Assembly (NCBI GenBank): GCA_007844125.1
Contig: CM017564.1
Span: 15,316,399 to 15,380,398, forward strand
DNA length: 64,000 nt
Reading direction: 5' to 3'
From: Sinonovacula constricta
Taxonomy: Eukaryota > Mollusca > Bivalvia > Cardiida > Solecurtidae
Shown here in pieces: positions 1-12,000 of this stretch. Position 1 is the first letter of the stretch; each line of letters begins with the position of its first letter. The notes under the pieces were generated by a model that saw nothing but the letters and a program-made list of their open reading frames with translations, did no database searches and was not told where the DNA came from. The position numbers and the translations under genes were made by a program.

Positions 1-1250
1 CATAACAAATAATTACAGACTTTCACCGTTTAGTTTTTGAAATATTAGCTTTAAAATTGTCATATTCCATGTTTTTCTTAATAAAACAACAACAACAACA
101 AACCTGTAAAAAAAAGATTTTCTGTCACAATTTTGCACAATACCTTTATGTTTCACAAAGATCTTTTACAGATCTGATTAAAACTGACTTCTGAATGTGT
201 ATCTGTTTACAATAGAACTTAAATTGTTGATTTTAATGTTTTCCGTTTCACATATCGACCTCTGCTGTCACTCGGATAACTTCTCGGGTAATTCCGTCCT
301 CTACATAATCCGAATATATCCGAAGCTTGCCGGAGATCGCCGAGTAGGTACGATTGCTCTGCTGTCTCAAACTCCGCACAGGGTTTACGGCATCGCTACG
401 CTCGCTTAAAACCACTGCCGTCATACAAAATCACGTGACGATAGCAATCAACAGGCAGATTAGCTATGACGTCTTTGCCTGCCAACAGAGACTGCAGACA
501 CTCGATTGTTTGGGTTTCGCTTTTATGAAGGAGTCAAACTCCGTTATTACTTTGTGAATTTCTTCAACAGTATCCATTGATTGTTTACACTGAACCGGTG
601 TAACACTAAAATTTCGCCCACGGCGAAAGGACGGAAATGGCCGAGTTGTTACGATTGTAGTGATAAATACATTGTTGTTTTTTCTTTATCGTTAAAATTT
701 GTTTTTTCATCCATTATTAGTCGTTTTTCTAACATACGCATTCATTCCGATTGTCATTTTACTGAACAAAAATTAAAAGTAGAAAAAATCAAATCCTTCC
801 AGATCTGGAAGGATTTCTGTGTGGTGGCAGAGATTCTCCTTACTGAAAGGGGGAGATCACTGCGTTGGAGATTGCTGCTGTCTCTGTCCGCCATTTTGGT
901 ATTTTCCGAAAATATAACGTCACGCTTTGAGATCCCAATTTTTTGGTAAATATTTTTTTATTTAAAGAAATATAACATATTTTTTGTTGAAATTATTACT
1001 TGTTTGAAAAAAAATAAATCAATATTTGCAAGATACATGAAAAATGATGATTAAAAATGTTTGCTACAATCAAATCCGATTAATTCCGGAGAACGTGTCG
1101 GATACTGCCGAGGGCATTTACGAACTCGATGTCGCCAAACATCGCCGTTTCAGACAGCATTGGCTAATTAGGCCCCTCTTACCTTCAGTTGTTGGAAACA
1201 CGTGTTAGAGTCCTTATGAAAATACGCAACAAAGATACCCTAGTTTGGGG
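1..1250. other. Upstream flank, nothing recognised
   Basis: AT-rich with a few CpG-containing patches (300-420, 600-680, 1070-1150). Open frames at 197-949 show no family signature and no splice partners. I see no gene here. Confidence 0.4.
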
Positions 1251-1259
1251 ATGATATAA

Positions 1260-2290
1260 AAATATCAACCAAAAACGATGTCAAAGTCAGTAAATTGACA
1301 GCAAATTAGCTGAGTACGTTTATATTGTCGGGACACAGTACCTTTTCTACGTGTCATACCCTAGCTAGAATACTTATGTTGCATTTCTCTGTTAGATCAA
1401 CTCATCTGTTGTATACTATAAACATATATCATTCATTGCGTCTCATTCCCTGTAAGAGGCACTATGTCCCGTCAATATGAACATGCTAGGCTTCCAGGCT
1501 AATTTACTGTGATTTTTCTGTGTTTTGATTGCATATTTCGCTATCTCCTCCCCAAGCTAGGGTGTCATTCCTTGATGCATATTTTCATAAATCCTATATT
1601 TTATTTTAACAAATATGTATAGTGTATTGCTTCACAATTCCTGTACAAGCCATAAGGGTAAACTTGCAAACTTATATCCCGTTTTTAGAGTAATTTTCTG
1701 TGACATTACTGTTACTGACGTCCGTTGTTGACTGGCTATTACCCTATGCCAACCCCTAGCTTGGGCATTGTTGCTGTATTTTTTCATAAGCTATTGTAAT
1801 GTTGTTTGCAAACATATATAGTTAATTGTGTAACATGCCTCGTGACTGACAGAGAGACCATTCGAACATACAGAACTTTTACGGTAACTTTCTGTATCTA
1901 TATTACAAATGGCATCTATCTTCGAATGCATATTTATTTATGCCATTCCAAAACTTTCGGGTTGTTGTTGCCATTTCTACTTGGACAACATGTTTCCTTT
2001 TTAAATGTGTGTACAGTGTTCATTGTGTATTATGTTGTTTTTTTTAATTCAAAAAATATTTTTTCAAGTATACACATTTTGGCTTAGTTTTCTATGATTT
2101 AACTTTCTCTAACGTCTGTATTCGTTCGCATATTTCTTTACATCATCGCCTAATTAGAGTTTGTTTCATTTTTCTTTTAGACCAATTTGTATTCATGTAA
2201 TATCAACATGTTGTAAACATATATAGTTCTATTGGTCACATTACCTGTAATAGATCCAGAGATTCACCCGGTTTTCACTTTATATTTTCA
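1260..2290. repeat. Degenerate tandem-like repeat upstream of ASPH
   Basis: Several diverged copies share blocks such as 'ccctagctag/aagctaggg', 'gcatattt' and 'aaacatatatagtt', at roughly 180-400 bp spacing. The copies are old and poorly aligned, so the unit length is not certain. Confidence 0.4.
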
Positions 2291-2299
2291 ATTATGTCC

Positions 2300-2999
2300 C
2301 TCTATCAGCGTTTCACTCGCCCTGGAGGTAGCATTTAATAAGCGTATAATCCTTTGGCAATCCCCACATGACAATAGGTTTTGCAACATTTAACAAGAAT
2401 TCCAGTTAGCTTGCATAATTAAGATTGATAGATACTTTTAAAAATGTAATACTTAATGGCGTATTGTTGTTGTTGTTGTTATTTATATCCTGGTTAGCCC
2501 TATCACCGGTAAGCTAATCTTGTTTTACACTTGTCAGCAAACTAAATTTATTTTTGAACACAGCAATGTTATCAACAATAACAATATTCAAATTCATATA
2601 CAACAACAGCCACTTGGCGTTGTTCTGTATGTTGTATACCCCAAATAGAATGTATCTCTCTTTAAACTTGAAAATAAACTGTATTTGAGTATCACCGGTA
2701 ATCCGGTCTACAACTAGTAAAAACAACATTAGATTAACGTGCAAGTATCAATTTAAATGTCATTTAATTGGTTATTATTACGTTTGGTACTTTTAAATAA
2801 TGCATCTTTTTTTCGATGTAATTAGTCTGGGTTGAAAACACAAATTATGCATACCTTTCTTAATATTGGCTGCTTTAATATTTCTTCGGCTACCCTGAGT
2901 TAGTGCTTGTTGCTTGCTGCTTGCCAGCTTGATTTTAGTCTTGTAGCCTAGCTAGCAGATAGACAGTATTTATAACATCGAAAATATTTCACTCAGGAA
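2300..2999. other. Immediate 5' flank of ASPH
   Basis: AT-rich, with a short GTT microsatellite at 2464-2480. TTTATAA at about 2971 is a weak TATA candidate. No other element is recognised. Confidence 0.3.
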
Positions 3000-3057
3000 A
3001 TGGCAAAGACAAATGTGAACAAAAACAAACCTGAAGGCAATGGACGAACACACAGAG
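3000..3057 (+). CDS. ASPH: ASPH exon 1 (start codon)
   Basis: Encodes residues 1-19, a short Lys/Asn-rich cytosolic start (MAKTNVNKNKPEGNGRTHR), ending in phase 1 at AGAG|gtaaat. The ATG context is favourable (GGAAATGG) and the frame continues exactly into exon 2. A TATA-like TTTATAA lies about 30 bp upstream. A possible acceptor (ttcactcag) also sits 5 bp before the ATG, so transcription may start farther upstream. Confidence 0.75.
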
Positions 3058-6000
3058 GTAAATAATAAACAATGTGCGTTTTCGTGTTAACCAGAACTTT
3101 AGTTGAAATAAAGCGGAGTCATTCGGACCTTATCGTTTCGTACGGACCCGTTTCGTACCATGTCTTTTAATTTGCTTTGACAGTCAATTATTTGGAAAAG
3201 TCACTCTGCATAAAACAAACATAGATTCTAAATTTTGATTGCTGAAATAGTTCTGTGAAGTGCTGTTCATTGATGTGTTAAATCAGTGGGAGCTGTAAAA
3301 CAAAAATCAACACCTGTCCTTGCAAACAGGTGTTTTCTATCCGAGTTATGCTGTTTTTAAACATAGAAAACCATGTTACTATTTGCCTTTCGATTATGCT
3401 ATATAGTCATCCGGGTAGTCCGCTCTGATGTCGATATCTAATTTTAGAAGAGACCACTATCGCGCTTTTTGTAGAGTTGGAAAGAATGAACATTTAGGGG
3501 GATTTCTTTTCGCAATTTGTACGTCTAATAATACAGTTTGTATTCAAGGTCGTCTTTATTGTGACTACAGTATGGGTTAATGTATAAAACATGCACAAAT
3601 TCCCCAAAAGTAACATACTGTTACCTGAATTTGATATTGGCAACTGTCAAATACGACCTTTAATCTATTACAGAGATAAATGGAGGTACAACGATTTCTG
3701 AGAGGAAAGTGAGTACAGACAACAACGCAAGCCCAAAGACACGTCCAGATAACAATGCTAGCCCGAGGACACGTCCAGACAACAATGCTAGCCTGAGGAC
3801 ACGTCCAGACAACAACGCTAGCCCGAGAACACGTCTAGTCAAAGGTGACAGCACAAAGAGCCATTCAGGGTTCAAGATTATACATTACGTTGTATGGATA
3901 ACCCTCGCTGTGGCCGTGGCCCTAGGGTCTGTGATATTCATGAACGAAGGAATGCAGATATATATTGGTATGTTTGTGTATATACATATATACAGTATTA
4001 TATTAGAAGTGTGGCATAATATTTGCTTATTGGTAACCCTTAGCTTCCTGCATTGGTCAATGTTTCTTAGTCATCTTCTATAATTAAGGTGCAAAGGAAC
4101 CTAAACATATTGCTACAGACTCAGCAGCAAATAGTGCAGCTCTTGATCAGACAGCTTCCAGCTGGGTTCTGCACTTTTGTTCGGTATGTTAAATCGCACT
4201 GGTTATGCCCGTTGCTAAGAGGTTACCGTCGCTGTCTTGTAACTCGTTAGCTCCTCGTGGCAGGTTCGACTCCCTGTCGAGGTAATAACTTTCATGATGG
4301 AAGGTTTTTTAACTTGCGGTGCGCCATGGCTTTAATCCAGTCATAAATCTTGGATCTTCCTCCATTAAAAATGTCCTTGAGTTGGCCATTATAGTCACAA
4401 TTATGTTGATACGTTGTAAAAAAAAAAAATAATCGCACTGACACGGTAATGGTGCTCATATTGATGATGTCCAGCTAATTACCTTAAACTGTCTTCCAAA
4501 AGACCTGTTAGGCCCCCATCGTTCAACCCCATACGCTTCTGCTGGATATTCCTCCATAACAACATGGACTTCATTATAAGTGTGTCACTGTGATACATCA
4601 GTAATATCAATAAAACAAAACACAGCTGGCATTATGAGCATGTACCATTTTTAGCATATTATACCCAGTTCTTTCATAATACCATTATATCAACTGCACA
4701 TTATTTAGTCATTATACTTGTTTGCTTTGGCTATCAAAGAAACTGTACCACAGGTTTACAGAATGTGGTTAGTTATAAAAAAATATACCTACTTTCAAAT
4801 GTCACCCCTCACCATTCACCCTTCTCCAGTCACCCCTCTCCAGCCACCCCTCTCCAGCCACCCCTTTCCAGTCAACCCTCTCCAGCCACCCCTCTTCAGT
4901 CACCCCTCTCCAGCCACCCCTCTCCAGACAACCCTCTCTAGCCACCCCTCTCCAGTCACCCCTCTCCAGCCACCCCTCTCCAGTCACCCCACCCCCTTCA
5001 CTCCTTTGTAGACTTTACCTTTTGTATGAAGTTTGTCCCTTTTCTCTAAATTTAGAAGATAACATTCGAGAGTTGTAAGTATGGTCGTAGTAATGACTTA
5101 TATTGCTGGATATATGTGGACACATGTAATATTATCTTTCCTGCTTGTGCATATGTAAAAATTAAATTAAAATTGTACATCTGTAGCATAGTTGTTTTTT
5201 TAATTTAACATATCTATTCAAGATACCTTTATTGATATAGGCATATGAACAGACTAGTTAGAATAAAAAAAAAGTATTAATATTAAATCACTGCAGGTAT
5301 GGGAGGCCACGGGTTTGATCCCGGACATACGAAAGTCGTTAAAATGGTAGTGGTAAAGCTCCCTTGCTAATGCTCAAGCAAAGGGTAGTTACACGACTGG
5401 TTCGCCTGGTGTTATGATAATGTGAGGGTATAGTATCATGCCAGGTGTTCACGGCATGCTATACTCAGTTAGGTAGCACTATATCTGTTTCAAGAGAACA
5501 CTGTCTCTAGATAATGGAAATACTGTTGGGATGTCAAACTTATTAATAAATATATTTGACTAAAACTAGAATGTATCCAGTATCTATTTCTACTATTTAT
5601 ACATTAATACATTGAGGGTGGCTGGGGAGGTGGGAGGATAACGCCCCAGAGATAGGCCTGGACAACAGATAGCTAGTCTTGCACATTTCACAGTTGAGAT
5701 TTTTCTCAAGCTCAATGTTTTTAATGCACCGTATTTACTTCTTTTTTTAACGTTTTATTTTAATATGTTAACACCACAACCTTTGCAAGCTGATGGGACA
5801 TTTACATAATATTTGTAACAATATGTCAATGTTAGAAGTGTTCTGGGAGTAAAAATTTGAGCTTCAGCAAAATCAATTTAGAAATGATCCTACAAGTGGG
5901 ACCTCGGGGTGCAGAGTTGCCGATTTGTAACTCCTCTGACTGCTAAGCCTCCCACCCTGTGGGTTAGAGTCCCGGGGCGAAAGTCTCACTGAATTGCCGT

Positions 6001-9000
6001 GCGCCGGTGGTTCTACCCAAACATGTGTCTGAGGTCTCCCTCCACCAACAAGCTGGACGTTGCTATAATGATCACAAATGGTCGCTGCAATGATGTCCTT
6101 AGACTTGCTCCAGCATGCAAAACCATTTCTTGGTTATGATTCATGTCAAGGTCACACCTTGTTATCAAGATATGATACCAAGTTATGCAACTCTGAGCTT
6201 GCATCTGATATGCTTTCAAGCATCTGATTGCTCAGATTTGGGTTTAAATTTAAAATCTGACCAATGAGATGCCAGAGATTATTTCAGACTCAGAGTTGTG
6301 TAACCTTATGTCTGTTATGCAACATTAACATGGAAAGGTTGTGGTATACATGCTTAAGGGATGGATTGGATTGGATTAGATTAGCCGGCATTTTTGCCGA
6401 TACTGCGCAGCGACATTTCTATCATTATAGCACAGTGGCACTTATGAGGTGCCCAGGGACTGAACCCGGCCGGTCCATTATACTGACACCGACGAGTCAG
6501 GCGTAATGCTGTCCCTTTAGCCCCGAGCATTAGGAGGGAAGCCACTACTACCAACTTTAAAGTCTTTGGTATGACCTGGCCCGGGGTTCGAACACACGAC
6601 CTCCCGATCCGCAAGCCGACGCTCTACCATCTGAGCTATTGCGGCCGGTTGCTTCAGGGATGAAACACAAAAAGCAGAAAGAGACAATGAGAACTTAACA
6701 GATAAAAAAAGGTGTTTGTTTTCTAATTTATTTTCTCTTCAATAGCAAGTGTGAAATATTTAAATATATAGCAAATCTAGTTAAATAATACTGCTTATTG
6801 ATTCAAAGTTATGTTTATGTTTATTGGATTTATCCTCCCACCAACAATATTTCAGTTATCTGGAGATGGTGTTCACTTGAAGCAGATACAGTACTGCCTT
6901 CACTGTGTATAGCATGTTTGTTTATTGGGTTTATCGTCCCACCAACAGTATGTAAGTTATCTTGAGACGGTGTCCGATTGAAGCAGATATATAGCTGCCT
7001 TCACTGTGCATAGCATGTTTGTTTATTGGGTTTATCATCCCACCAACAGTATTTCAGTTATCTGGAGATGGTGTTCACTTGAAGCAGATATAGTACTGCC
7101 TTCACTGTGTAAAGCATGTGGTGAACACCTGACATGATACCACACCCAGTCACATTATCCTGATACCGGGCCAACCAGTCATGGAACTACCCTTATATTC
7201 GCTTATATTTTAACAAGGGAGCTATACTACTACCATTTTTAACAACTATGGTATATGGCGGGCCGGAATTGAACTTGGGGCCTCTCGTACCTAGAGCAGA
7301 TGCTCAACCAATTGCGCTACCAGGTCTGGTTATAGTTATGCTTATATCAAAAAAAATTTTTAACAAACATTGCTTAGCCTCCGCTACGAGAAGCTTGACA
7401 GATCTTATTACAATTTTATGCAGCTCAGCATGTCATGACAGTCTAATGTGGTATTTTTCTTTTCTGCTTTTTTACTCAAAAATTATCTCAATAGTTTTTG
7501 TAGAAGACCTTCTAACATTGAGTCCTTAGACCTGAATGGGGCGCGAACCCATGCGATGGGAAGCTAAGCAGTCAGAGGGTTACAAATCCCTGACTCTACC
7601 ACTCTGCCACAGGTAGCCCTTAGTGAACCACAGGTGTAGACATATAAAAACAACAACAGACTGTTAAAATCTCCTTCAACATGTTTATAACTTTTACAAG
7701 CATTCAAGAAAATGTTAGTTTCGAATGAATTCAATGTGTTAGCATAGTATACGGATATGCTCAGTGGTTGACCACTGATAATGGGTCTCTGCACAAGGGT
7801 TTTGACAATGTAAGCAGCAGATACCTCATGCTTTCTAAAATTGTATTTTCATTCAAGACTTTGTTCTAGGTATTTAATGTTTTCTTCATTTTCTGTGTGT
7901 TTTTTGTTACATCGCACCTACACAATTATGGTCATATTGGCGACGTCCAGCTAACTTTTGGTGGAGGAAGACCCCCGACTTATGTCTAGGTAGAACCACT
8001 AGCACACCGCATCTTAGCTGGAAAACCTAGCCATCTAAAAGTTCTTGCCCTTATCGGTACTCGAACCCATGCGGTGAATGGCTGAGGAGTAAAGTCAGCG
8101 ACTCTAACCGGGTCGCCTGTGGTTTGCCAGTGATTCTACCTAGACATTTGTCTGGGATCTTCCTCCACTGAAATAGCTGATAGTCTGGGATCTTCCTCCA
8201 CTGAAATAGCTGATAGTCTGGGATCTTCCTTCACTGAAATATTTGATAGTCTGGGATCTTCCTCCATTGAAATAGCTGGTAGATAGCGATCTTCCTCCAC
8301 TGAAATAGCTGGTAGTCTGGGATCTTCGTCCACTAAAAAAGCTGGTAGTCAGGGATCTTCCTCCACTGAAATAGCTGGTAGTCTGTGATCTTCCTCTACT
8401 GAAATAGCTGGTAGTCTGGGATCTTCCTGCCCTGAAATAGCTGGTAGTCTGGTATTCTCCTCCACTGAAATGGCTGGTAGTCTGGGATCTTCCTCCACTG
8501 AAATAGCTGGTAGTCTGGGATCTTCCTCCACTAAAAAAGCTGGTAGTCAGGGATCTTCCTCCACTGAAATAGCTGGTAGTCTGGGATCTTCCTCCACTGA
8601 CATAGCTAGTAGTCTGGAATCTTCCTCTACTGGAATAGCTGGTAGTCTGGGATCTTCCTCCACTGAAAAAACTGGTAGTCTGGGATCTTCCTCCCCTGAA
8701 ATAGCTGGTAGTCTGGTATCTTCCTCTACTGAACTAGCTGGAAGTCTGAGATCTTCCTCCATTGAAATAGCTGGTAGTCTGGGATCTTCCTCCACTGAAA
8801 TAGCTGGTAGTCTGGTATCTTCCTCTACTGAAATAGCTGGTAGTCTGGGATCTTCCTCCATTGAAATAGCTGGTAGTCCGGGATCTTCCTCCACTGAAAC
8901 AGCTGGTAGTCTGGTATCTTCCTCTACTGAATTAGCTGGTAGTATGGGATCTTCCTCCACTGAAAAGCTGGTAGTCTGGGATCTTCCTCTACTGAAAAAA

Positions 9001-12000
9001 CAGGTAGTCTGGGATCTTCCTCCACTGAAATAGCTGGTAGTCTGGGATCTTCCTCCATTGAAATAGCTGGTAGTCTGGTATCTTTCTCTACTGAAATAGC
9101 TGGTAATCTGGGATCTTCCTCCACAGAAATAGCCGGTGGTCTGGGATCTTCCTCCACTGAAATAGCTGGTAGTCTGGGATCTTCCTCCACTGAAATAGCT
9201 GGTAGTCTGGGATCTTCCTCCACTGAAAAAGCTGGTAGTCTGGGATCTTCCTCCACTAAAATAGCTGGTAGTCAGGGATCTTCCTCCACTGAAATAGCTG
9301 GTAGTCTGGGATCTTCCTCCACTGAAATAGCTGGTAGTCTGGAATCTTCCTCTACTGAAATAGCTGGTAGTCTGGGATCTTCCTCCACTGAAATAGCTGG
9401 TAGTCAGGGATCTTCCTCTACTGTAATAGCTGGTAGTCACTAGCATTATTATAATTGGTTGATGCAAAGAATTTAATGAGATTATTCTCTTCTATACAGT
9501 TCAGCTGACAGGCGCAGGATCCAACCCCCTTCAGTATGTGGATTCTATACTGACAGAAACTCATGTCACTGAGAGCCGCGGCCCAGAATCAACAGGTGAG
9601 AATCAGCATGTGGATTCTATACCTCCAGATACTCGTGTCACAGAGAGGCGCGGCCCAGAATCAACAGGTGAGACATTTATTTCCATTCCTTTTCTGTGCG
9701 GTTGATGACCCTGAAAGTTGTGAATACGCTACCACACCCAGTCACATTAACGTCATGACATACTTTCAGTATTAGCACATACCAAGAGTTCACTGCCTGG
9801 GGCCAGAGCGTAGGCTTGCAGATCGGGAGGTCATGGATTCAAATCCCGGCCGGGTCAAACCACAGACTTTAAAGTTGGTAATAGTGTCTTCCCTCCTAAC
9901 GCTTGGGCTAAGATGACAGCATTACGCCTGACTCGTCGGAGTCAGTATAATGGACCAGCCAGGTTCAGTCCCTGGGCACCTCATACGTGCCCCTGTGCTA
10001 TAATGATAGAAATGTTGCTGCACAGTATCAGCAAAAATGCCGATTAATCCCATCCCATACCAGAACCAAAAGTGAATACATGACATCGGATATAATGTGA
10101 CTATGTGTTCTATCCTGTGAAGTATACACAGTGAATATAGCATTATATCTGCTTTAAATGGACACCATTTTCAAACAATTGATAAACTGTTGGTGGGACG
10201 ATAAACCCAGTGACCAGAAGACGAACAAATTTCATATGGGTGCTATGTTGAGAGACTTTTGTTTTCTAGAGATGATCAAGTGTAAATACTGCGCACATCA
10301 ATTCTGGCTGGATTCAGTACCAGGAAATGCACGTACCAATATTGATGAACAGTGTGTGCTAGAGATGTTTGTTGCTGACATTGAAAATAAATTAAATTAC
10401 CAGTCTCATATTTCTTCATACTTTGTTGTATTGGTTCAAGAAGAATTAGGTAAACATTTAACTCGGCGAGAACTTCATTCCCAGTTGTAAGTATATAGTG
10501 TTTATATGGCTCATCCAATAAATACACGTAAGGGAGATACATAATGTGATTCGACATATAACACCCCATCCTAAATATAAAAGACGGAATTTCAATAAAA
10601 TAATTGAAACAACAACAACAACACTATACTAATTTCACATTGACAGCCCAAATACCCGCCAATGAGCAAGAAACGCAGTCCCCAGATGATAGCCCACTGG
10701 TCACTGACACGTACGTCCTCCGCAACATCACCTCAGACAAAGAGTTGGCCTTTAAAACCAACCTGGACTCCGCAGATGCATACAGAGAAAAGGTAAGGTC
10801 ATCTTTGTTGATTTGAAAATTAGAACAAGTTTCTCAAGAAACAAGATTTCAAGTTACAAAATATTATTTTTTACTGCAGGAACATTCAGAGACAGTCTTT
10901 GACTAAGAAGTTAAAGTCCATGACTTGTTACTCCTTAGTCCTTTACTTCAGTGCAAGAACTTACATTAAGTTATATCTTCCAATTTGCCATGCATCAGTG
11001 GTTCTACCCAGATTTTTGTCTGTGATCTTCTCTGCCAGTAATTAACTGGAGGTTGCCATTAAGATTATAATTGTGTTGGTGAGGTGTTACAAAAAAACAT
11101 ATAGGGAAAAAGTAAACTCCTTGTACATATTTGTTTTAAAATATCTTTAAAAAAGAACATGCTTAAAATGCTAGTATGGTAAAACAATCACAGAGAAACT
11201 GAAGTGTTTGGTTAAATGTGAACTATTTTAATCACTGTTTCAGGTTAAATTGCTAAGAAAGTGTTTGAATACAGACAATAACATTTTTTTCTGGTTCTGC
11301 AGCCACATAAAGGGAAATAATGCCTACACTATTCCTGTGAACTTAGCATTCGATTATTGGTCAAAAACTAAATCAAAGAGAAAAAGAGTGAACAGTAACA
11401 AAATGTGCTCAGTTTGGTAAGTGATAGGGTTGAGGGTCCAACCTGTTGTTGTCTTTGCCACAATTGGTTCAGGGTCATTCACTTAACTTTGGAAAACATT
11501 TCTAAACACCTTGAATGGATGTTCTTGGTCAAATGGTTTAAGTGACTCGCCCCTTGTGCGCCTTGTGGGAATTAAGCCCAAGTCTGGTAAAAATCTTGAT
11601 TTGGTGGGATGTCTTTAAATTGACCTTTCCTCAGATGAGCTGTAGCCTTGCCTACCATAGCAACAGGTCCTCACTGTAACTAGGTTAGACAAACATTGAC
11701 CAAAATGGCCAATAAAAATGTTTACATTGTATTGTAGTGGGTATTTAATAAAAATCTGGCTCTTCAATAATGTATAGCTTCGTGGTTCTTATTCAAAAGA
11801 ATTCCACAGTTTTTTAGGAAAGGGGTTAATAAACAGAATAAATATTAGTTTATGTTCACCTTAAATCTAATAATTAATAAAGCCTTTTTTGTGTTTTAGC
11901 ATCAGCAGAATGAATATTCCTCTAACAACGGTAAAATTCATTTGAAGCCTGACACTTTATGTAAATAAGATTATATTGTATTATTTTGAAAGTAATTTTG

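Noticed and set aside
7530..7620. Functional tRNA genes (here and at 6600, 25100, 34690, 40870, 47820, 54330)
   Set aside because: All carry A/B box-like blocks but continue into SINE bodies, and paired acceptor stems could not be made out. Treated as SINE heads.
8136..9467. Long open frames on both strands (306 and 187 codons)
   Set aside because: The array unit is 33 bp, so it stays open by arithmetic. The sequence is SINE-derived and lies inside an ASPH intron.
10158..10490. 110-codon open frame in ASPH intron 3
   Set aside because: It starts inside a SINE-B end, has no recognised domain and lies between well-phased ASPH exons.
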